Shown one piece after another: positions 22,994 through 30,224 of a DNA stretch of 48,383 nt. The notes under the pieces were generated by a model. The model saw nothing but the letters and a program-made list of their open reading frames with translations. It searched no databases and had not been told where the DNA came from. This stretch comes from an uncultured Eubacteriales bacterium (GTDB lineage: Bacteria > Bacillota > Clostridia > Oscillospirales > Acutalibacteraceae): assembly GCA_934728355.1 (NCBI GenBank), contig CAKVEA010000006.1:1-48383 (forward strand), written 5' to 3'. Within the stretch, counting starts at the first letter, position 1; each line of letters begins with the position of its first letter. Both the position numbers and the translations under genes were made by a program.

Positions 22994-25408
22994 TTGTTAG
23001 ATGGATTTTCAGAAGAATTTTTAAAGCTTAGAAAGGCTTTACTTGAAAAACGATTTTCAAATTTAAATAAAAGGCAGCAAGAAGCTGTTTTTAATGTTAA
23101 TGGACCTATGGTTGTTTTAGCAGGTGCAGGAAGTGGAAAAACTACTGCTATAATCAATAGAATTGTTAATATGGTAGACTATGGAGATGCATATACAAAT
23201 AATTTAGTTAATGAAAGTGAAGTAACAGAAGAAAATATTTCTTTACTTAAAAATGCTTATAATGGTTTTCAAAATATAGAATCAGTGAATTATTTGCTTA
23301 AACTTAATCCTGTTGACCCTAGAAATATTCTTTCGATAACTTTTACGAATAAAGCCGCATCCGAACTTAAAAACAGACTCAAGCAAGCTTTAGGTGAAAA
23401 ATCTCGAGATGTTTGTTCATGTACATTTCATTCATTTTGCTCAAGAGTATTAAGGACTCATGCTTTAAGACTTGGATATAGTAGTCATTTTACTATATAT
23501 GATGATGAAGATAGCACAAAAGTAATAAAAGAATGTTTAAAAATGCTTAAGCTTGATGACAAGGTGACTACACCCAAAAATATAAAAAATGCAATTTCAC
23601 GTATGAAAGATAAATTAATCGATTTTAAAGATTATAAATTGTCTTTAAAAGATAGTTTAAGAAATGCAATGCTTAGTGATATTTATGAGTATTATCAAAA
23701 TAAGCTGATTGAAGCTGATGCTATGGATTTTGATGATTTAATTTTCAATACGGTTAAATTGTTTCAAAATTACCCTGAAATACTTGAATCTTATAGAGAT
23801 GTTTTTAAATATATTCTTGTTGATGAATATCAAGACACAAACTATGCTCAATATGTACTCATTAAAAGTTTAGCAGAAAAAAGTGGAAACTTATGTGTTG
23901 TAGGAGACGATGATCAAAGTATTTATAAATTTCGCGGAGCAACTATAGAAAATATAATTGATTTTGAAAAAATTTTTCCTAGAGCAAAGGTAATAAAGTT
24001 TGAACAAAATTACCGATCAAGTAAAAATATAATTGAAGCAGCAAATTCAATTATAAATAATAATATCTATAGAAAAGGAAAAGAATTATGGACAAATAAT
24101 TGCTGCGGAGAGCCGATTAGGATTCATACAGCATACAGTGAACATGATGAAGCAAATTTTATTGCCGAAGCTATCCAAGATAGAGTGGCAAAAGGCGAGA
24201 AATATTCAGATTTTGCAGTTCTTTACAGAAGAAATCTTCAATCAAATGTAATAGAAAAAGTATTTATGAGACGTTCCATACCATACCGTGTATTTGGTGG
24301 TCAGAGGTTTTATGATCGAAAAGAAATAAAGGATATGATAGCATATTTAAGTGTTATAAATAATCCTCTGGATGAAGTAAGACTTAAAAGAATAATTAAT
24401 CAACCGAGACGTTCTATTGGTGAAAGAACTATTGCACAGGCATCTGAAATTGCAAAAGAAACAAACAGCGATTTGTTTACTGTTATGAAAAACTGCGAAA
24501 TGTATGACAGTCTTCAAAGAGTTTCGGTAAAGCTTAAATCCTTTTCAAATTTAATAGATGAACTTATGTATATTTATGCCTCAGGAAGAGTTTCTGTTTC
24601 TGAACTTTATGAAATTCTTCTTGAAAAAACTCAGTATATTAATTTTCTTAAATCTGAAAGAGACAATTCTGAGTCTAAAATTGAAAATGTGAAAGAATTT
24701 TTAAACAGTATAAAAAGTTATGAAGAAGAAAAAGGAAAAGATGCTACACTTTCAGGATTTTTAGAGGAAATATCTCTTTTTTCAGATATAGATAATTATG
24801 ATTTAAATGCAGATGCAGTAATACTTATGACTCTTCATTCTGCCAAAGGGCTTGAATTTCCTAATGTTTTTTTGCCGGGACTTGAAGAAGGAATTTTTCC
24901 AAGCATTCAAGCAATAGACGATGAAGTCGAGCTTGAAGAAGAACGTAGGCTTGCTTATGTTGGTGTAACAAGATGTAAGAAGAGTTTGTACCTTCTTAAT
25001 TCAGATAGCAGAATGCTTGCCGGGATTACTTCTCATAATAAAGCTTCAAGATTTTTGTGTGAAATTCCACAAGAAATCGTGAAAAAAACAAAATCAAGAG
25101 ATTGGAAAGATCTTAAAGAAGGAGAACCTATTCCTGAATCTGCTCAAGAGCAAAGAGTTAAATCTGTTATGGCTGCACATAATTTCGGCGGAATAGCGGG
25201 TGGAAAATCTAACCTGTCTAAAAAAGGGGAAATTTCATCATCAGATATTTTTGAAAAAGATATGATGGTAAATCATGGATCTTTTGGTGACGGAAAAATT
25301 TTGTCCAGTGTTGAAATTGGTGGAGATCATTTGCTTACGATAGATTTTGGAGGCTCTATAGGCTCCAAAAGATTACTTGCTAATTTTGCAAATCTTAAGA
25401 AAATATAA
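22994..25408 (+). CDS. pcrA: UvrD/PcrA-type superfamily 1 DNA helicase
   Basis: About 804 aa from TTG 22994, eight bases after GGTGGTG; TTG 22961 and ATG 22964 upstream are in frame but have no ribosome binding site. Motifs: Q motif LNKRQQEAVF, Walker A GAGSGKTT, Ia SITFTNKAASELKNRL, II VDEYQDTN, III GDDDQSIYKFRGA, IV EQNYRSSKNI, V LMTLHSAKGLEFPNVFLPGL, VI YVGVTRCKKSLYL. A C-terminal Tudor-like domain binds RNA polymerase in PcrA (HGSFGDGKIL). Between motifs I and Ia there is an insertion of about 50 residues (VNESEVTEENISLLKNAYNG). It unwinds DNA in repair and at replication-transcription conflicts. Confidence 0.94.
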   Translation: MLDGFSEEFLKLRKALLEKRFSNLNKRQQEAVFNVNGPMVVLAGAGSGKTTAIINRIVNMVDYGDAYTNNLVNESEVTEENISLLKNAYNGFQNIESVNYLLKLNPVDPRNILSITFTNKAASELKNRLKQALGEKSRDVCSCTFHSFCSRVLRTHALRLGYSSHFTIYDDEDSTKVIKECLKMLKLDDKVTTPKNIKNAISRMKDKLIDFKDYKLSLKDSLRNAMLSDIYEYYQNKLIEADAMDFDDLIFNTVKLFQNYPEILESYRDVFKYILVDEYQDTNYAQYVLIKSLAEKSGNLCVVGDDDQSIYKFRGATIENIIDFEKIFPRAKVIKFEQNYRSSKNIIEAANSIINNNIYRKGKELWTNNCCGEPIRIHTAYSEHDEANFIAEAIQDRVAKGEKYSDFAVLYRRNLQSNVIEKVFMRRSIPYRVFGGQRFYDRKEIKDMIAYLSVINNPLDEVRLKRIINQPRRSIGERTIAQASEIAKETNSDLFTVMKNCEMYDSLQRVSVKLKSFSNLIDELMYIYASGRVSVSELYEILLEKTQYINFLKSERDNSESKIENVKEFLNSIKSYEEEKGKDATLSGFLEEISLFSDIDNYDLNADAVILMTLHSAKGLEFPNVFLPGLEEGIFPSIQAIDDEVELEEERRLAYVGVTRCKKSLYLLNSDSRMLAGITSHNKASRFLCEIPQEIVKKTKSRDWKDLKEGEPIPESAQEQRVKSVMAAHNFGGIAGGKSNLSKKGEISSSDIFEKDMMVNHGSFGDGKILSSVEIGGDHLLTIDFGGSIGSKRLLANFANLKKI

Positions 25409-25451
25409 TAGGTAACACAAATAAATATACCTCCATAATATAGATAATGGA

Positions 25452-25470
25452 AACTCAAAATTTTTGAGTT
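25452..25470 (+). repeat. Inverted repeat after pcrA
   Basis: AACTCAAAA (25452-25460)/TTTTGAGTT (25462-25470), a perfect 9-bp dyad around one T. It is not followed by a T run, so it is a poor intrinsic terminator; it may be an operator or a processed 3' end. Confidence 0.4.
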
Positions 25471-25555
25471 GTCAGTAAGAATCTATGATTTTTAAAGTTT
25501 AAAAATATTTACTGGCTGTTTTGGTATCCATTACTATTATGGGGGGATTTTTCAT

Positions 25556-26425
25556 ATGACAGAGAATTTTTCAACATTTTCATGTCGTGAAAATAATCAG
25601 TTTAAAGAATCGGTATGTATAGATGCTTATCGTGTTTATGATTCATGTGCCGATAGAAGTTGTCTTAAAGATTTAAGGGTTAATTTTACTGAATCAGGTC
25701 AACATATAATTGACCAAGCTGCAAGTGTAAGAGTAAAAGATGTAAATGTTGTAACAGTTTTTATAGATATGGAACCTGTACCGTTTAGGCGAGGCTATTA
25801 TTCTATAGATATGACTTATTTTTTAGAAGTTTGTATAGAAGCTTTTTTAGCTCCTTCAGTAATGCCGGCAAGTGTTTCAGGACTTTGTGCTTTTAACAAA
25901 AAAGCTATACTTTATGGCAGCGAAGGAAATGTAAGTGTGTTTTCTTCTGAATATTCTTCAAACGAAAATGATTTACAAAATGCATCTATAAGGAATTTAC
26001 CTCGTGCAGTTGTTCAAGTGGCAGACCCAGTAGCTCTTTCTGCAAGAATTTGCTGTGCGTCGGATTGCGCAGTTCAGCCTCAATTTAGAGTGCCGGATTG
26101 CATTTGTAGAAGATTTGGCGGAGAATTTTTACGTCCAAGTGCAAGTAGTAAATCGGTAGCGGTTACTTTAGGACTTTTTACTATTGTTCAAATAGAAAGA
26201 AATGTACAAATGCTTATTCCTGCATATGATTTTTGTGTTCCTAATAAAGAATGCACATCTTCAACTGCTGATCCATGCGATTTGTTTAGCAGAATTGAAT
26301 TCCCTACGGAAGAATTTTTCCCACCACGTTCTCAAAATAATAATGAATCTCCTAATAGTTGTTGTGGTGGATGTTCAGGATCAAGTAATTCATCATCTCA
26401 GATAATTGAACAGCAAAATCAATAA
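25556..26425 (+). CDS. Conserved Cys-rich clostridial protein of unknown function
   Basis: 289 aa, ATG 25556 after GGGGGG. No signal peptide or membrane helix. It has 17 cysteines, including a closing SCCGGCSG. Stretches such as CADRSCLKDLRVNFTE, DMEPVPFRRGYYSIDMTYF, KAILYGSEGNVSVFSS and QMLIPAYDFCVP are regular and beta-rich, and I have the impression of a family common in spore-forming Clostridia (recall, not a search). A spore-coat or structural role is a guess. Strong terminator at its 3' end; no partner gene in the same direction. Confidence 0.85.
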   Translation: MTENFSTFSCRENNQFKESVCIDAYRVYDSCADRSCLKDLRVNFTESGQHIIDQAASVRVKDVNVVTVFIDMEPVPFRRGYYSIDMTYFLEVCIEAFLAPSVMPASVSGLCAFNKKAILYGSEGNVSVFSSEYSSNENDLQNASIRNLPRAVVQVADPVALSARICCASDCAVQPQFRVPDCICRRFGGEFLRPSASSKSVAVTLGLFTIVQIERNVQMLIPAYDFCVPNKECTSSTADPCDLFSRIEFPTEEFFPPRSQNNNESPNSCCGGCSGSSNSSSQIIEQQNQ

Positions 26426-26426
26426 A

Positions 26427-26461
26427 AAAAAACTCTCCTTCAAAAAATAGGAGAGTTTTTT
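26427..26461. terminator. Bidirectional intrinsic terminator
   Basis: A 13-bp stem AAAAAACTCTCCT (26427-26439)/AGGAGAGTTTTTT (26449-26461) with A and T runs that serve both the + strand Cys-rich gene and the - strand gene at 26465. Confidence 0.92.
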
Positions 26462-26464
26462 ATT

Positions 26465-26860
26465 CTAAAAATTATCTTTACCAAGATGTTTTCTTATTGC
26501 TTTTACTGCCATAATTGTACCGACAGCGACAGGTGCTGCTACACTCACTACAGGTACACCTACGATAGCTGTTTGGGATGCTATTACTGCTGCTCTTGTA
26601 GTTTTGGATGTAAAGTTTTTATAATTTGCTTTTATTGTGTTTACATATCCTATAGCAGTTCCAGAAGTGTCTCCATTTATGGTTAAATTATTCTCATCTT
26701 TTAAAATCATACCACCATATGAAGGATATGACTCGTAAGAATTTTTTGGATACATTCCGAGAAGTGCACATCCTGTAGCTGCAAAACCATCTCTAAAATT
26801 ATAAAAAGTTCCAGCTGTTACTCTTTCAAGTTGATTACTGTTTAAAAATTGAATATTCAT
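26465..26860 (-). CDS. GG-leader-type small exported protein with C-terminal hydrophobic helix
   Basis: 131 aa. The N-terminus FLNSNQLERVTAG resembles a double-glycine leader (compare LNSNELENVVGG in the protein at 33508), though it ends in Ala-Gly. A polar middle follows, then a Gly/Ala/Val-rich hydrophobic segment (about residues 90-117, VGVPVVSVAAPVAVGTIMAV) and a basic tail KAIRKHLGK. The hydrophobic part aligns with that of the 33508 protein (VGVPAAGAAAVAGLAVGGYY). It could be a bacteriocin-like or signalling protein exported by a peptidase-containing ABC transporter; no such transporter is in the window. Single gene with a perfect consensus promoter. Confidence 0.75.
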   Translation of the reverse strand: MNIQFLNSNQLERVTAGTFYNFRDGFAATGCALLGMYPKNSYESYPSYGGMILKDENNLTINGDTSGTAIGYVNTIKANYKNFTSKTTRAAVIASQTAIVGVPVVSVAAPVAVGTIMAVKAIRKHLGKDNF

Positions 26861-26906
26861 TATATCATTCCTTTTTTATTAAAAAAAATAACACACTATA
26901 TTAATT

Positions 26907-26935
26907 ATTATAATAATTATATATTAAAATGTCAA
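26907..26935 (-). promoter_or_regulatory. Perfect sigma-A promoter of the leader-type gene
   Basis: On the minus strand TTGACA (26935-26930), a 17-bp spacer and TATAAT (26912-26907). Both hexamers and the spacing are the consensus, so strong expression is expected unless repressed. Confidence 0.82.
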
Positions 26936-26985
26936 GTATATTTTAATAAAAACAATAAATATTTATAATATAATATTCTTACTGT

Positions 26986-28386
26986 TCATTTCCATAAAAC
27001 AGTATCCTTAATACCACAGTCTCGAGCTTTAAAAACAGGGTCTTTTTTAGTCGCTTTTTGTCTTAGGTAGTCTTTTCGACATACTTTATAACGATTAGAT
27101 AGTATTAATATAGTTATTATATTTATAATTGCTATAAAAGCCATAGATATATCTGCTAAATTCCATGCTACGGAAGCTGTTGCAACACAGCCGAACATTA
27201 TGGGGAAAAAGCTTAATATTCTTATTACTTTTAAAAGTTTAGGACTATCTTTTATAAAAAGTATATTAGGCTCACAAAATCCAAAGTTTCCTATTATTGC
27301 AGAAAATGCAAATGCCGAAACGGATAATGTGATAAAATGTACACCCCATACCCCCAGATGATTTTCAAGAGCCTTTTGCATCAGTGGCATTCCTGTAACT
27401 GAAGTATTAAGATTTACTTCTGAAAGGAGAAGAATGAAAGCAGAAGTAGAGCAAATTAAAATAGTGTCTATAAAAACAGAAATAATTTGAGCAATACCTT
27501 GTTTAAAAGGATGAGACGTATCAGCTGATGCTGCAGCATTAGGAGCACTTCCCATACCGGCTTCATTAGAAAGTAATCCTCTTTTGATTCCTATTAAAAT
27601 AGCACTTCCGCTAAGACCTCCGAAGATTGATTTAAAATCAAAAGCAGATTCAAATATTAATGAAAATACCGTTGGTAATTGTGAAAAATTAGATACTATT
27701 ATATATAGACCTGTTAAAATATAAATACTTGCCATGGCAGGAACTAAATATGAAGAAACAAAACCTATTCTTTTCATTCCACCAAAAACCACATATCCTA
27801 CTAAGGAAGAAAGTATTATTCCCGTAACATATGGCCAAAATGTGTTTTCATAGTTTGGGATATAATATTCAAGTGCAGAAGACATATTATGTGCTTGCAA
27901 TGCATTGAATCCAAATAAAAAACAAAATACAAATAAACTTGAAAACAAAACTCCTAATTTTCTTTTCCCGAGAGCTTGACTTATATAGTAGGCAGGTCCA
28001 CCTATAAAAGAATTTCCATCTTTACTTTTTATTTTGTATATCTGAGCCAATGTAGCTTCGGCCATGGATGAAGCAGATCCGATAATAGCCATAGCCCACA
28101 TCCAAAATATTGACCCAGGACCTCCTATTACAATTGCAGTTGCGACACCGGCAATGTTAGCAGTACCGACTTTTGAAGCTGTACAAATCATTAGTGCTTG
28201 AAAAGAAGATACCTTTTTACCTTCTGATTTTTCTCCTATTGATTTAATAGCTTCCGGAAAAAATCTAATCTGAGAGAATCCTCCCAATATAGTAAAATAA
28301 ACTCCGCAGATTATTAAAAGTGCTACAAGTACATAAATATACAAGAAGTCACTTATGGGAGTTAAAATTGAATTTATATAATCCAA
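26986..28386 (-). CDS. Sodium:alanine/glycine symporter (AGCS family)
   Basis: 466 aa, about ten or eleven membrane helices. TTG start at 28386, ten bases after AAAGGAGG. The AGCS signatures are present: VGTANIAGVATAIVIGGPGS (about 73-92), FWMWAMAIIGSASSMAEATL, and RGLLSNEAGMGSAPNAAAS. It takes up small amino acids with Na+. It stands alone. The extended -10 at 28422-28430 is its likely promoter. Confidence 0.93.
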   Translation of the reverse strand: MDYINSILTPISDFLYIYVLVALLIICGVYFTILGGFSQIRFFPEAIKSIGEKSEGKKVSSFQALMICTASKVGTANIAGVATAIVIGGPGSIFWMWAMAIIGSASSMAEATLAQIYKIKSKDGNSFIGGPAYYISQALGKRKLGVLFSSLFVFCFLFGFNALQAHNMSSALEYYIPNYENTFWPYVTGIILSSLVGYVVFGGMKRIGFVSSYLVPAMASIYILTGLYIIVSNFSQLPTVFSLIFESAFDFKSIFGGLSGSAILIGIKRGLLSNEAGMGSAPNAAASADTSHPFKQGIAQIISVFIDTILICSTSAFILLLSEVNLNTSVTGMPLMQKALENHLGVWGVHFITLSVSAFAFSAIIGNFGFCEPNILFIKDSPKLLKVIRILSFFPIMFGCVATASVAWNLADISMAFIAIINIITILILSNRYKVCRKDYLRQKATKKDPVFKARDCGIKDTVLWK

Positions 28387-28421
28387 GACTATAAAACCTC
28401 CTTTTAGTTTAAATCATATAA

Positions 28422-28430
28422 AATATACCA
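28422..28430 (-). promoter_or_regulatory. Extended -10 element of the symporter gene
   Basis: TGGTATATT on the minus strand (28430-28422), about 36 bp before the TTG start; the -35 is weak (TTCCAA). Confidence 0.45.
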
Positions 28431-28545
28431 CATTTACTGAAATATTGGAAGATTATAATTTGATAAGTATCAATATATTTATTGAATAGTTTATTTCATT
28501 TCAGGTAAAAAAATTTTTAAAAAAAAATGATAAAAATGAAATTTT

Positions 28546-28560
28546 TACACGAATCGTGTA
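28546..28560. promoter_or_regulatory. Palindromic operator, copy 1 (TACACGAATCGTGTA)
   Basis: A perfect dyad with 7-bp arms around one A. It shares 13 of 15 bases with the site at 29987-30001. It lies where the -35 of the extended -10 TGTTATAAA (28571-28579) would be, upstream of the ribbon-helix-helix gene. The nearby Xre-family protein (29262-29651) is the first candidate to bind it. Confidence 0.65.
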
Positions 28561-28563
28561 GAA

Positions 28564-28594
28564 AAATATATGTTATAAAAATTAACATATATTT
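28564..28594. repeat. 12-bp inverted repeat in front of the ribbon-helix-helix gene
   Basis: AAATATATGTTA (28564-28575) and TAACATATATTT (28583-28594) with a 7-base loop. It covers the extended -10 TGTTATAAA and the start of the transcript. It could be a second operator, for example for autoregulation by the ribbon-helix-helix protein, or an RNA hairpin. Confidence 0.5.
28571..28579 (+). promoter_or_regulatory. Extended -10 promoter of the ribbon-helix-helix gene
   Basis: TGTTATAAA, with the palindrome 28546-28560 in the -35 position. The alternative TGTTACAAT at 28609-28617 would start the transcript within the ribosome binding site and is less likely. Confidence 0.4.
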
Positions 28595-28635
28595 CTATTA
28601 TTACATTATGTTACAATATAGCAGAGGTGGTAATA

Positions 28636-28839
28636 TTGATAAAAAATAAAAAGTTTCACCTCAGCTTGGGAACATCCAAGGGGGAGGATGGGTACAGGAC
28701 TTTCTCAATACGATTAAAAAAGAAAGTTGTTGACAAACTTGACAATCTTTCATTTAAAACCTGTAGAAGTCGAAATGAAATAATTTCACTTATGATTGAT
28801 TTTTCGTTAGAGAATTACGAAGAAGCAAGTGGAGATTGA
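28636..28839 (+). CDS. Ribbon-helix-helix (Arc/CopG-like) small DNA-binding protein
   Basis: 67 aa from TTG 28636 with AGAGGTGG just before; a GTG at 28627 lies inside that site. The core RTFSIRLKKKVVDKLDNLSF, then SRNEIISLMIDFSLENYEE fits the strand-helix-helix pattern of Arc/CopG/MetJ proteins (strand TFSIRL, helix KKVVDKLDNLSF, turn, helix SRNEIISLMIDFSLEN). The basic N-terminus is an extra. It probably dimerises and binds operators. Isolated gene between the symporter and a terminator; two dyads precede it. Confidence 0.75.
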   Translation: MIKNKKFHLSLGTSKGEDGYRTFSIRLKKKVVDKLDNLSFKTCRSRNEIISLMIDFSLENYEEASGD

Positions 28840-28862
28840 TATATTTATCTTTTTGAGGAATG

Positions 28863-28907
28863 TACCCAGTCCGTAACCGTTAAGGTGCCCGGGCTGGGTA
28901 TTTTTTT
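28863..28907 (+). terminator. Intrinsic terminator after the ribbon-helix-helix gene
   Basis: A 10-bp stem TACCCAGTCC (28863-28872)/GGGCTGGGTA (28891-28900) with one T-G pair, and an inner ACC/GGT pairing in the loop, followed by seven T. Confidence 0.85.
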
Positions 28908-28912
28908 GTTTA

Positions 28913-28996
28913 TTAAATCTTTTCTTTCTTAATTTTAAATATCTTTCTTAAAAAGAAACCTAAAAATGCGGGACTTTTAACTACAACAACTTTCAT
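28913..28996 (-). CDS. spoVM: Stage V sporulation protein SpoVM, 27 aa
   Basis: 27 residues: MKVVVVKSPAFLGFFLRKIF, then KIKKEKI. ATG 28996 has GGGAGGT eight bases upstream. The layout is that of SpoVM (B. subtilis, 26 aa): a short strand-like start, Pro at position 9, then an amphipathic basic helix. SpoVM sits on the convex outer forespore membrane, recruits SpoIVA for coat assembly and inhibits FtsH; Pro9 matters for curvature recognition. It is preceded by a 47-residue membrane protein gene. The gene is very short and easily missed, but start site, length and motif all agree. Confidence 0.8.
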   Translation of the reverse strand: MKVVVVKSPAFLGFFLRKIFKIKKEKI

Positions 28997-29021
28997 ATAT
29001 CAAGACCTCCCTATATTAAAG

Positions 29022-29165
29022 TCAACGTTTTACTAATGATATAGACAAAATTACAAGGATTAGCGATATAATAATTATTATGACTTGTTCTGGAAATAAA
29101 AATGAAAGTATAAGCCCCAGTCCAAAAGCAAGTGAAAGTACACCTTGCTGTTTATAGCTACACAT
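29022..29165 (-). CDS. Small membrane protein, 47 aa, upstream of spoVM
   Basis: MCSYKQQGVLSLAFGLGLIL then SFLFPEQ and a second hydrophobic helix (VIIIIISLILVILSISLV) ending KR. Two closely packed membrane helices with a GLGL turn; small proteins of this form are found in Clostridia (recall only). ATG 29165 follows GGTGA. That ribosome binding site lies in one arm of an 11-bp inverted repeat (29167-29177/29250-29260). Only 25 bp separate it from spoVM, so the two are probably one transcript. Function unknown; a sporulation role is inference from the neighbour. Confidence 0.62.
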   Translation of the reverse strand: MCSYKQQGVLSLAFGLGLILSFLFPEQVIIIIISLILVILSISLVKR

Positions 29166-29166
29166 A

Positions 29167-29260
29167 AAATTCACCGCCACTCACACATAGATAGAAAGCA
29201 ATGACTGAAACTTAATTTTTAAGACCTCTGTTTCTATACTATACGAATAGCGGTGAATTT
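29167..29260 (-). promoter_or_regulatory. 11-bp inverted repeat that would mask the ribosome binding site of the 47-aa gene
   Basis: AAATTCACCGC (29167-29177) and GCGGTGAATTT (29250-29260) are perfect inverted repeats, 72 bp apart. In a minus-strand transcript that reads on from the Xre gene (stop at 29262), the first arm would pair with the GGTGA ribosome binding site of the 47-aa gene. A transcript that starts between the arms would be free of this pairing. Confidence 0.5.
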
Positions 29261-29261
29261 G

Positions 29262-29651
29262 TTATTTTTTATTTTTATATTCAGACAAAACTACAGCAAT
29301 TGCAACACGAAGGGCATTAGAAATTTTAATCTTACTTTCCTTGTCCATAAATTTTCCATTTAACATAATATTTTTTTCAGTTTCAATATATTTAGTAAAT
29401 TTATCAAGCATCATTCCAACATCGTTGTCTTTTGTTTTGAAACAGTTTCCTTCTATATCAAGCATGTAATCACTGGTAACATTTAATTCGTTACAAATTT
29501 TTGAAAGAACTTGGCCGCTCGGCTCTCTTCTTCCTTGTTCATACATTCCTATACAAGATGGTGAAACCTGCACTCTTTCGGCCAATTCAGATTGTGTAAG
29601 ACCCGATTTAAGACGCAGGCTTTTAATTTTTTTACTCAAGTCTTCTTTCAT
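29262..29651 (-). CDS. Xre-family (SinR-like) helix-turn-helix repressor
   Basis: 129 aa from ATG 29651, with AGGAAAGGTG upstream; an in-frame upstream start at 29678 has no site. Residues about 5-60 are a standard HTH_3: LRLKSGLTQSELAERVQVSP, then MYEQGRREPSGQVLSKICNE and LNVTSDYML. The C-terminal half is helical and may dimerise. Probably a transcription repressor; two palindromes flank the island (28546-28560 and 29987-30001) and a third (29796-29812) lies in its own promoter. The helical protein and sigma-like protein divergent from it recall phage or conjugative-element regulation, but no phage genes are seen. Confidence 0.88.
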   Translation of the reverse strand: MKEDLSKKIKSLRLKSGLTQSELAERVQVSPSCIGMYEQGRREPSGQVLSKICNELNVTSDYMLDIEGNCFKTKDNDVGMMLDKFTKYIETEKNIMLNGKFMDKESKIKISNALRVAIAVVLSEYKNKK

Positions 29652-29777
29652 TAAGCTTACACCTTTCCTAATTTTCAATTTTTGATTTTTCCATCATTTA
29701 AAGAACTCGTTTTATCAAATAATAACTGTTTCGACAGCGGAAGTAACGAGAAAATTGTCGTACAAACAAACTACATT

Positions 29778-29812
29778 ATTATAGTATCATTCTACGCTTG
29801 TTGCACACAAGC
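29778..29812 (-). promoter_or_regulatory. Xre promoter with a dyad over the -35
   Basis: On the minus strand TATAAT at 29783-29778. The dyad GCTTGT (29796-29801)-TGCAC-ACAAGC (29807-29812) covers the -35 position, as an autoregulatory operator would. No good -35 hexamer. Confidence 0.5.
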
Positions 29813-29882
29813 TAAGATAAAAAATGATATTTTTTGTAAAATTCTAGATTTTTGTTATTTAATGTTAAAAATAAAAAAATAG

Positions 29883-29911
29883 TTGACGGATAAATATACA
29901 TATGCTACTAT
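29883..29911 (+). promoter_or_regulatory. Sigma-A promoter of the 30015-30513 pair
   Basis: TTGACG (29883-29888), 17-bp spacer, extended -10 TGCTACTAT (TACTAT 29906-29911). The palindrome 29987-30001 lies about 70 bp downstream of the expected transcript start. Confidence 0.65.
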
Positions 29912-29986
29912 ATTTATGAAAAGTGTTTTTTGGATTTGGTCTTAAAATTAAAAATAAATTATTGAAATTATTTTTTTGCAGCTAAC

Positions 29987-30001
29987 TACACGTTTCGTGT
30001 A
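29987..30001. promoter_or_regulatory. Palindromic operator, copy 2 (TACACGTTTCGTGTA)
   Basis: Differs from copy 1 (28546-28560) only at two central bases; with the flanking C and G the arms are CTACACG/CGTGTAG. It ends one base before AAAGGAGA, the ribosome binding site of the next gene. It could act as a DNA roadblock or as an RNA hairpin next to that site. Confidence 0.65.
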
Positions 30002-30014
30002 GAAAGGAGAGTTT

Positions 30015-30224
30015 ATGTATTACCTGAAATTATACAAAGAGTACATAAAGCAAATGGATGTTTTGAAATCACATATTAAATTACTTAAAAATACTCCCAG
30101 TGAAATGTGGGAACATGAAAATATCAAATGGAGAGTTTCTGTGCTATACAGTATGTATCTTGATATGAAACATACTGCCGAATATTTAAAAAGAAAATGC
30201 GAGGTTATGAAAAATGAAAACTAA
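30015..30224 (+). CDS. Small helical protein of unknown function, 69 aa
   Basis: ATG 30015 directly after AAAGGAGA. All-helical, rich in Lys, Met and Tyr, with aromatic residues regularly spaced (MYYLKLYKEYIKQMDVLKSH). No family recognised. It overlaps the next gene by 11 bp. Small helical proteins of this size commonly stand before sigma-like regulators in phages and mobile elements of Clostridia (general knowledge); here there are no other element genes. Confidence 0.7.
   Translation: MYYLKLYKEYIKQMDVLKSHIKLLKNTPSEMWEHENIKWRVSVLYSMYLDMKHTAEYLKRKCEVMKNEN

Larger units (their letters stand above)
29652..30014. other. 363-bp divergent control region between the Xre gene and the 30015 gene
   Basis: No convincing gene. 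It contains, from left to right: the Xre leader with a TGTCGAA heptamer on the minus strand (29736-29730, identical to the Spo0A box), the Xre -10 (29783-29778, TATAAT on the minus strand), a GCTTGT-N5-ACAAGC dyad, a + strand promoter at 29883-29911 and the second operator copy at 29987-30001. A 66-codon + frame at 29682-29882 has an unlikely composition and no ribosome binding site. Confidence 0.6.

Noticed and set aside
29682..29882. 66-codon plus-strand frame in the Xre control region
   Set aside because: No ribosome binding site, improbable composition, and it covers the divergent promoters.
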